From NCBI GenBank assembly GCA_035267045.1, contig DATFMH010000197.1, forward strand, positions 1 through 12,177: 12,177 bases of DNA. Reading direction: 5' to 3'. The notes under the pieces were generated by a model that made no database searches, was not told the DNA's origin, and saw only the letters and a list, made by a program, of their open reading frames with translations. Positions 7,800 to 12,177 of this stretch are shown piece by piece. The position numbers and the translations under genes are program-made. The DNA is from DATFMH01 sp035267045. Lineage in GTDB: Bacteria > Bacteroidota > Rhodothermia > Balneolales > DATFMH01. Positions within the stretch are counted from its first letter, which is position 1, and each line of letters opens with the position of its first letter.

Positions 7800-7831
7800 G
7801 ACTGATACTGATCACTGAACCTGCTCCATGC

Positions 7832-8668
7832 TTACCGCAGCAGGTTCTCCAGCGTGGTAGCCGCATCGGTTTTATCATCCCTGTATTTGATGATCACCGG
7901 TGTACTGATATTTAATCCGATAGATTCGGCATATTTATGATTTTTTATTGGCCGTGAACCGGGTACAACCACAGCTTGCGATGGTATCTTTAAGGGTTCT
8001 CCACCACTTCCGCGATAAACGCATTCATGCACAAGATCATATACAGGAGTTGATCGGGTTAAGACAACCCCGGCGCCGATAACAGCCCCTTCGCCAACTT
8101 GTGTTCCTTCATAAATACCGGTATTACCACCAACCAGACAGTCATCTTCAACAACAACAGGAAGAGCTCCAATGGGTTCCAATACTCCGCCTATTTGAGC
8201 TCCGGCACTCAAGTGGACTCGTTTACCAATCTGAGCGCAACTACCTACAAGGGCATGAGAATCAAGCATAGTGTTGTCATCAACATATGCTCCGGCATTA
8301 ACATACATCGGAGGCATCATGGTTACATTATTTCCGATGTAACAACCGGATCTGACAGTAGAACCCCCGGGAACGATTCGAATGTTTTTCTCAACCCCGT
8401 CAATCTCTTGTGTCGGGTAGGTATGTTTGTCGAAAAATTTAAATGACCCCTCCCGGTCAAAGGCTCTGTTTTGTCCGTATTTAAAACCTAATAAGATTCC
8501 GTGTTTGACCCAGCTGTTTACAACCCAACGACCATCGGCTTTTTGAGCTGATCGTATTTCACCGTTTTCAAGTGCTTTCAAAAAAGACTTGAACAGTTCT
8601 CTGAAATCCGATGGAGCTTCTTCGGGTGGGTTTTGTGATATTTCCGTTATTCTCTGCTCAAGATTCAT
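7832..8668 (-). CDS. dapD: 2,3,4,5-tetrahydropyridine-2,6-dicarboxylate N-succinyltransferase
   Basis: DapD transfers succinyl from succinyl-CoA to tetrahydrodipicolinate in the succinylase branch leading to meso-diaminopimelate and lysine, in the cytoplasm. The 278 residues match the usual length of about 270-280. An N-terminal helical domain (1-90) includes WVVNSWVKHGILLGF. It is followed by a left-handed beta-helix of hexapeptide repeats (about 97-205) with IVPGGSTVRSG, GAYVDDNTMLDSHALVGSCAQIG and LSAGAQIGGVLEP. D136 (LDSH) and E187 (YEG) are the likely catalytic acids by comparison with characterised DapD. The start MNLEQRITEI fits the family, and no SD is visible. It is convergent with proC and probably monocistronic. 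With murI it points to diaminopimelate-type peptidoglycan. Confidence 0.97.
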   Translation of the reverse strand: MNLEQRITEISQNPPEEAPSDFRELFKSFLKALENGEIRSAQKADGRWVVNSWVKHGILLGFKYGQNRAFDREGSFKFFDKHTYPTQEIDGVEKNIRIVPGGSTVRSGCYIGNNVTMMPPMYVNAGAYVDDNTMLDSHALVGSCAQIGKRVHLSAGAQIGGVLEPIGALPVVVEDDCLVGGNTGIYEGTQVGEGAVIGAGVVLTRSTPVYDLVHECVYRGSGGEPLKIPSQAVVVPGSRPIKNHKYAESIGLNISTPVIIKYRDDKTDAATTLENLLR

Positions 8669-8702
8669 AATAATTCATTGTGTTTGAAAAAAATGTAAAT
8701 AG

Positions 8703-8786
8703 TTAGAGTAGAATATAGAAGATAGAATACAGAATTCAGAATGTTAAGCAATTAGTAATTAATAATGAGTAATGAATAATTAGAAT
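8703..8786. repeat. Heptamer-phased repeat block (12 units)
   Basis: Twelve successive 7-base units hold one phase over 84 bases. The first part is agaat-type (8710-8744: agaatat, agaagat and so on). The phase then carries, without slipping, into ttagtaa/tgagtaa-type units (8752-8786). A large part is the reverse complement of 6509-6558. Confidence 0.8.
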
Positions 8787-8893
8787 CGGGATGGTTCGGA
8801 TTATTATATCACGCAGATTTTAAAGATATATTTAATAGTCGGTAAAGGAGAACAGAAATTGGTGACCTAAAAGATATTAACATTTAAACCTGT

Positions 8894-8960
8894 GTGCCGT
8901 TAGGTACATAAGATTGGTAGAAATAAGAATTTTGCCGAAATATGCCGTGCCGGTAGGTAC
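8894..8960. repeat. Pair of gtgcc-aggtac direct repeats
   Basis: gtgccgttaggtac (8894-8907) and gtgccggtaggtac (8947-8960) match at 13 of 14 bases, 53 bases apart. Each has partly self-complementary ends (gtgcc/ggtac). Between them lies ttggtagaaa, a word that I recall accompanying such repeats in FCB-group intergenic DNA; that association is from memory. Confidence 0.6.
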
Positions 8961-8978
8961 GGAATATGAAAGAATTCA

Positions 8979-9024
8979 GGATGGTCAGGATTGAAAGGAT
9001 AGACCGGGATTATTTTTTAAGGAT
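8979..9024. repeat. Period-9 GGAT repeat
   Basis: ggat words begin at 8979, 8988, 8997, 9007 and 9021. The first four are spaced 9, 9 and 10, the same spacing pattern as the array after proC. Confidence 0.6.
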
Positions 9025-9136
9025 TTAATCGATATACCTGATGGGCTCAACCTTTATGGTGGCGTCCATCTATAAACGGCAATACGATTGACCAAGTGAA
9101 CACCACTTCTCAAAGTGGAGCCCGCCGGGAAAGGCT

Positions 9137-9164
9137 ATTCTGATTTCTGACTTCTACATTCTAA
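9137..9164. repeat. Heptamer-phased repeat (attctga type)
   Basis: Four 7-base units run in exact phase, each with ttct at the same place (units attctga, tttctga, then cttctac and attctaa). The units are close to the complement of the agaat-type units at 8710-8744. Confidence 0.75.
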
Positions 9165-9169
9165 AGAAT

Positions 9170-9234
9170 GTCGCAAGTTTGAAACTTGTGACTCGTTTCA
9201 GGTAAATGTTCCAAGTTTCAAACTTGAAACATTT
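9170..9234. repeat. Two caagttt palindromes in tandem
   Basis: The first palindrome (9170-9192) pairs gtcgcaagttt with aaacttgtgac, with one G-T wobble. The second (9204-9234) pairs a 15-base arm (9204-9218) with 9220-9234 at 14 of 15 positions. The core caagtttgaaacttg of the first is the exact reverse complement of the core of the second. The second is followed by ttgggg, so neither is a canonical terminator. Confidence 0.75.
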
Positions 9235-9283
9235 TTGGGGATTACACGGATAAAAGGATAAATGCAGATTTGCCCTCGAGTCA

Positions 9284-9360
9284 TTTTCACTTTTCACTTT
9301 TCACTTTTCACTTTTCACTTTTCACTTTTCACTTTTCACTTTCATCTTACATCTTATCTC
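9284..9360. repeat. Tandem heptamer ttttcac x8 with a decayed tail
   Basis: Eight perfect adjacent copies of ttttcac occupy 9284-9339. The 7-base phase continues through three diverged units (tttcatc, ttacatc, ttatctc) to 9360. The strand is strongly pyrimidine-biased. Perfect copies at one end and diverged ones at the other look like recent expansion next to an older array. Confidence 0.95.
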
Positions 9361-9617
9361 TCGCGAAGCGCGTCACCCGCGTTCTATAATTACATGCAAA
9401 AATATTATTACTAACGGCAAATGTAGTATAATTAATTTTGTGACGGACAAAGTATCTTTACCCGATAAGTACTATATCTATTCAGTTGTTATTCCAAAAT
9501 TTGTGAGACTCGTTTGTAAAAAGGGTGAAAAATTTCTCAATGTTATGTGTATTAACAACACTTATTTTGTTATAATGCTTAGAGATTAATCTGATAAATA
9601 AATAGCGGGACATCGTG

Positions 9618-11666
9618 ATGAATAAGTATCAAATGAATACAGTTACACATAAAAGTTTTTTTATTAGGTCGGATAAAAAGCGTTTCCATTCGGGTATGGG
9701 CGTTTTATTAGTGTTTGGACTTTTGTTTTTTTCTCATCATCCAAAGGCTAACCCAGGCGAGAAATCAGAAAATAAAGTACAGAAAATCGAAAATAATACC
9801 ATTAAGGTTAAAACTTTCGATTTACGTGATGTTCGTTTGCTGAATAGTCCATTTAAGCAAAGAATGGAAATGGATGAAAAGTATATGATGAAATTGAACA
9901 TGGATCGATTGCTTGCTCCTTTTATGAAATCAGCCGGATTGAAACCCAAAGGGCGACAATATAAAGGTTGGGAGACCTCGCAGCTTTCAGGTGCTTTTGG
10001 GGGGCAATATTTATCGGGCCTTTCGTTGATGTATGCGGCAACGGGGCATAAAGAAATGAAGAATAGGGTTGATTATATGGTGAGTCAGCTAAAAAAATGT
10101 CAGGATAAAGTTGGAACAGGATACATTGGAGGGATACCCAAAGGCCAGGAATTATGGAATAAAGTTGAAAGGGGTATCATTCATACCGAACCCTTTGCTC
10201 TTGACAGTGTTTGGTCGCCATGGTACAATCTGCACATGACATTTAAAGGTCTCAGGGATGCCTATTGGTATACCGGTAATAAGCAGGCCAAAGAAATGAT
10301 GGAGAAATTTGGTGATTGGGCGGTCAATCTATCCAATCATCTGAATGATCAACAGTTCAAACATATGCTGAGAACAGAATTCAGCGGGATGAATGAGATG
10401 ATGGCCGATTTATATTCGATGACCGGTAAAAAGAAATACCTGGATCTGGCTAAAAGATTTAATGATAATCGTTTTCTGGATCCTCTTGCCCAGGGTGTCG
10501 ATTCCCTATCTAACCAGCATGTAAATACAAATATACCAAAGGTAATTGGCGCCGCCAGAGAATATGAAGTGGATGGCAGTCGGCGCATGGCCAATATTGC
10601 CAAATATTTTTTTAACGAGGTCACCAGTAAGCGTATTTACATCAATGGCGAGATGGGTGACTATGAATACTTCCAAAAACTGGGTACTTTACCACAGCAT
10701 TTAAACAGGGCTGCGGGTGAAACCGGTAATGTTTACAATATGTTGATTTTGACACGGCATTTAATGCAATGGGATCCAAATGTCAAATACGTAAAATATT
10801 ATGAGCGTTCTCTTTACAATGTCATCCTGGCGTCACAAGACCCCAGTACCGGTATGATGACCTACTTACTTTCGATGGAACCCGGATTTTTCAAGACATT
10901 CAGTACCCCTTACGATTCGTTCTGGTGTTGTGTTGGCATTGGTGTTCAGAATCATGCGAAATATGGTAAAGTTATTTATATGCATAGTAAAAATGATCTG
11001 TATGTGAATTTATTTATACCATCTGTCTTGCAATGGAAGGAAAAAGGAATGACTATCACGCAACACACAAAATTTCCATCTTCGCAAAAAAGCACATTAG
11101 ACCTTAAGATGGGTCATAGCCAAAAGCTTGCTTTAAAAATCAGACGGCCATATTGGGCTGCTAATGGGTTTGAAATCAAAGTAAACGGACACAAAATCAA
11201 GCAAACCGGTTCGCCAAGTAGTTATGTCAGTATCGATCGCACGTGGCATAATGGTGATAAAATTGAAATTTCTCTGCCTATGCAATTGCATGTAGAACAC
11301 ATGGCCAATGATCACAGCAAAGTTGCCGTTATGTATGGTCCGGTATTACTTGCCGGTGAGTTAGGTGGTTATGTACCTTTTCCATACGCCAAAAATGACA
11401 GCCAATTCTTTGATATGCCCGCTGTTGCTGTTCCCGATTTGGCCATAGCCAATAAACCGGTCGATTCATGGTTAAAGCCGGTTGAAGGCAAACCATTACA
11501 CTTTAAAACTTATGGTGTAGGCCAGCCCCATGATGTTGAATTAGCTCCTTTCTATGAAATGACACATCAACACTATACAGTGTATTGGAATATTTCTCAG
11601 GATAATAAATCGATGTCATCAATCTGGAATGGCACCGGGAATTATCATGGAGACCATAATAATTGA
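9618..11666 (+). CDS. Secreted GH127-like (DUF1680) beta-L-arabinofuranosidase family protein, divergent active site
   Basis: About 682 residues. An N-terminal signal peptide with a long basic n-region precedes the core GVLLVFGLLFFS and probably cleaves after KA. ATG 9618 follows a GTG at 9615; I prefer the ATG. Numbering here counts from that GTG. The DUF1680 body is clear: DVRLLNSPFKQRM (72-84), DRLLAPF (97-103), YKGWE (116-120), WYNLHMTFKGL, FSGMNEMMADLY, NQHVNTNIPKVIGAA, YNMLILTRHL and DSFWCCVGIG. Characterised relatives release beta-L-arabinofuranose from glycans using a zinc-bound cysteine nucleophile. Cys438-Cys439 and Glu369 are present. The usual E-x-C motif is GETG (Gly371), and the usual GHxxGHYL is GAFGGQYL (126-133), so activity may differ. 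It stands alone, with no SusC/SusD partners in the window. Confidence 0.88.
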   Translation: MNKYQMNTVTHKSFFIRSDKKRFHSGMGVLLVFGLLFFSHHPKANPGEKSENKVQKIENNTIKVKTFDLRDVRLLNSPFKQRMEMDEKYMMKLNMDRLLAPFMKSAGLKPKGRQYKGWETSQLSGAFGGQYLSGLSLMYAATGHKEMKNRVDYMVSQLKKCQDKVGTGYIGGIPKGQELWNKVERGIIHTEPFALDSVWSPWYNLHMTFKGLRDAYWYTGNKQAKEMMEKFGDWAVNLSNHLNDQQFKHMLRTEFSGMNEMMADLYSMTGKKKYLDLAKRFNDNRFLDPLAQGVDSLSNQHVNTNIPKVIGAAREYEVDGSRRMANIAKYFFNEVTSKRIYINGEMGDYEYFQKLGTLPQHLNRAAGETGNVYNMLILTRHLMQWDPNVKYVKYYERSLYNVILASQDPSTGMMTYLLSMEPGFFKTFSTPYDSFWCCVGIGVQNHAKYGKVIYMHSKNDLYVNLFIPSVLQWKEKGMTITQHTKFPSSQKSTLDLKMGHSQKLALKIRRPYWAANGFEIKVNGHKIKQTGSPSSYVSIDRTWHNGDKIEISLPMQLHVEHMANDHSKVAVMYGPVLLAGELGGYVPFPYAKNDSQFFDMPAVAVPDLAIANKPVDSWLKPVEGKPLHFKTYGVGQPHDVELAPFYEMTHQHYTVYWNISQDNKSMSSIWNGTGNYHGDHNN

Positions 11667-11680
11667 TTATATAACTAAAG

Positions 11681-11827
11681 GAAGGCTTTGCAAAACTGTT
11701 CTTTTGCCCAATATCTGCATTATTGCGATTTCGAAATCCTCACATCCCGAAAGCATTCGGGACACTGCGGTTTCGAAGTCGCTCATGCTTTGATATTGAA
11801 TAAAACCCTGGGTTTTGCAAAGCTTTC
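11681..11827. mobile_element. 147-bp MITE-like element with terminal inverted repeats
   Basis: The ends gaaggctttgcaaaac (11681-11696) and gttttgcaaagctttc (11812-11827) are inverted repeats matching at 15 of 16 bases. Inside are a perfect palindrome gatttcgaaatc (11727-11738), a hairpin tcccgaa/ttcggga (11745-11762) and a degenerate direct repeat of the tgcg-tttcgaa-tc motif on either side of that hairpin. Flanks taaag (left) and taaaag (right) are an imperfect candidate target duplication. It has no coding capacity. It could be a non-autonomous transposon, an IS remnant or a structured intergenic repeat. It sits 14 bases after the GH127-like stop. Confidence 0.6.
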
Positions 11828-11848
11828 TAAAAGTGTTTAGTTAAAATA

Positions 11849-11905
11849 AACCTGGTTTATCTATTAGCAATTTTATACTGGTTAGCTATCAGGATAAACC
11901 AGGTT
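11849..11905. repeat. 12-bp stem with 33-base loop
   Basis: aacctggtttat (11849-11860) pairs perfectly with ataaaccaggtt (11894-11905). The arms are nearly palindromic themselves, and no U-run follows. It could end the GH127-like transcript or be an operator-like inverted repeat for a gene to the right. Confidence 0.6.
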
Positions 11906-12177
11906 ATTATAAATGCTGGGATATCCAATGTTTTATTAATAACCCGGTTGTGTAAATGTTAACCGAACACTTTATAATATATAAAAATTGATGTCTGCTT
12001 ATAGCTGATCGATGTGACTATTTTAATAAACGTTATTATTCGATGAAATTCCGGATGATCAATACCTTCATGATTTGACCGGATCAACCCCATAATAATA
12101 TTGATGATGTGCAGGATAATAATTGATTTTTAATACATATAATGTTTTCCCCAAAAATAAACGGGTGGAGGGAAATA

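Larger units (their letters stand above)
7462..7831. other. Noncoding gap between convergent proC and dapD
   Basis: The 370 bases contain a period-9 array (7471-7506), a gagaacg heptamer array (7514-7534) and degenerate ccacaaagg-type words (about 7609-7650). They also contain loosely 7-phased pyrimidine units (about 7666-7700), a small cccc/gggg hairpin (7756-7766) and a perfect 11-base-pair stem (7775-7799). No coding sequence is supported; the reading frames here extend out of dapD or proC. It reads as an accumulation of short repeat elements. Confidence 0.65.
8669..9614. other. 946-base repeat-filled noncoding region upstream of the GH127 gene
   Basis: No supported gene. From left to right it holds a heptamer-phased block, a duplicated gtgcc-aggtac element, GGAT period-9 words, a ccactt/aagtgg hairpin (9103-9118), an attctga-type heptamer block, two caagttt palindromes, a ttttcac tandem array and a short GC-rich cgcg-aag-cgcg hairpin (9362-9372). 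After about 9380 the sequence changes to plain AT-rich DNA that probably carries the promoter of the GH127 gene. TAATTTTG at 9433-9440 matches the Bacteroidota -7 consensus TAnnTTTG but has no clear -33 partner. TATAAT at 9571-9576 is closer to the start but also lacks a good upstream box. Confidence 0.6.
11667..12177. other. Noncoding 3' end of the window
   Basis: About 510 bases without a supported gene. They hold a MITE-like element (11681-11827), a long stem-loop (11849-11905) and a small cggtt/aaccg hairpin around 11945-11965. The last bases include TATAAT (12138-12143) and a GGAGGG purine run (12167-12172), which could be the promoter and ribosome site of a gene beginning just outside the window. 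That is a guess from position alone. Confidence 0.5.

Noticed and set aside
7660..7878. 72-codon minus-strand frame overlapping the 3' end of dapD
   Set aside because: It runs through the 11-bp hairpin and pyrimidine repeats, overlaps dapD out of frame, and shows no family resemblance.
9284..9339. CRISPR array
   Set aside because: The units are 7 bases and directly adjacent, with no spacers and no cas genes; this is a simple tandem repeat.
9571..9576. TATAAT promoter of the GH127-like gene
   Set aside because: It lacks a convincing upstream box at either the sigma-70 or the Bacteroidota spacing, so it is mentioned only in the region note.
9615..9617. GTG as the start of the GH127-like gene
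   Set aside because: An ATG follows immediately at 9618, and nothing in the sequence favours the GTG. The product is the same apart from one residue.

Overview
The window looks like ordinary chromosome from a member of the Fibrobacterota-Chlorobiota-Bacteroidota (FCB) group, most likely Bacteroidota or the related Balneolota/Rhodothermota. Four things suggest this. Gene starts mostly lack Shine-Dalgarno sequences. ProC carries the Bacteroidota-style TPRGCTIAGL motif. There is a large secreted lamin-tail protein with a PNPF-type C-terminal domain of the kind used as a sorting domain in this group. There is also a secreted DUF1680/GH127 glycosidase. The DNA is AT-rich. No phage, plasmid, CRISPR, rRNA or tRNA signal was seen.

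Layout from left to right: the last 34 codons of an unknown gene entering from the left (+); a PIN-PhoH ATPase (+); glutamate racemase MurI (-), convergent with it; a 969-residue secreted lamin-tail protein (-), lying upstream of murI on the same strand; a 361-base divergent intergenic region with a structured leader and a terminator-like hairpin; a small 131-residue protein, possibly PH-like (+); ProC (+); DapD (-), convergent with proC; about 950 bases of repeat-filled noncoding DNA; a secreted GH127-like protein (+); and about 510 noncoding bases holding a 147-base MITE-like element and a long stem-loop.

Functionally, MurI (D-glutamate) and DapD (succinylase branch to meso-diaminopimelate and lysine) both feed peptidoglycan precursor synthesis. 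ProC makes proline. The PIN-PhoH protein is probably an RNA-linked ATPase/nuclease. The two exported proteins act outside the cytoplasm, one as a surface or secreted adhesin-like protein and one on arabinose-containing glycans. No long operon is evident.

The most unusual feature is in the gaps. At least eight intergenic loci are built on a strict 7-base period, with unit sequences that differ between loci and often within a locus. Several begin at, or within, the stop codon of the adjacent gene. A second class has a period of about 9 bases built on GGAT/GCAGAT words. One pair of heptamer loci forms an inverted repeat around the proC-dapD pair and differs by exactly two heptamers. The GH127-like enzyme is also notable: one expected zinc-ligand cysteine and two usually conserved N-terminal histidines appear to be substituted.
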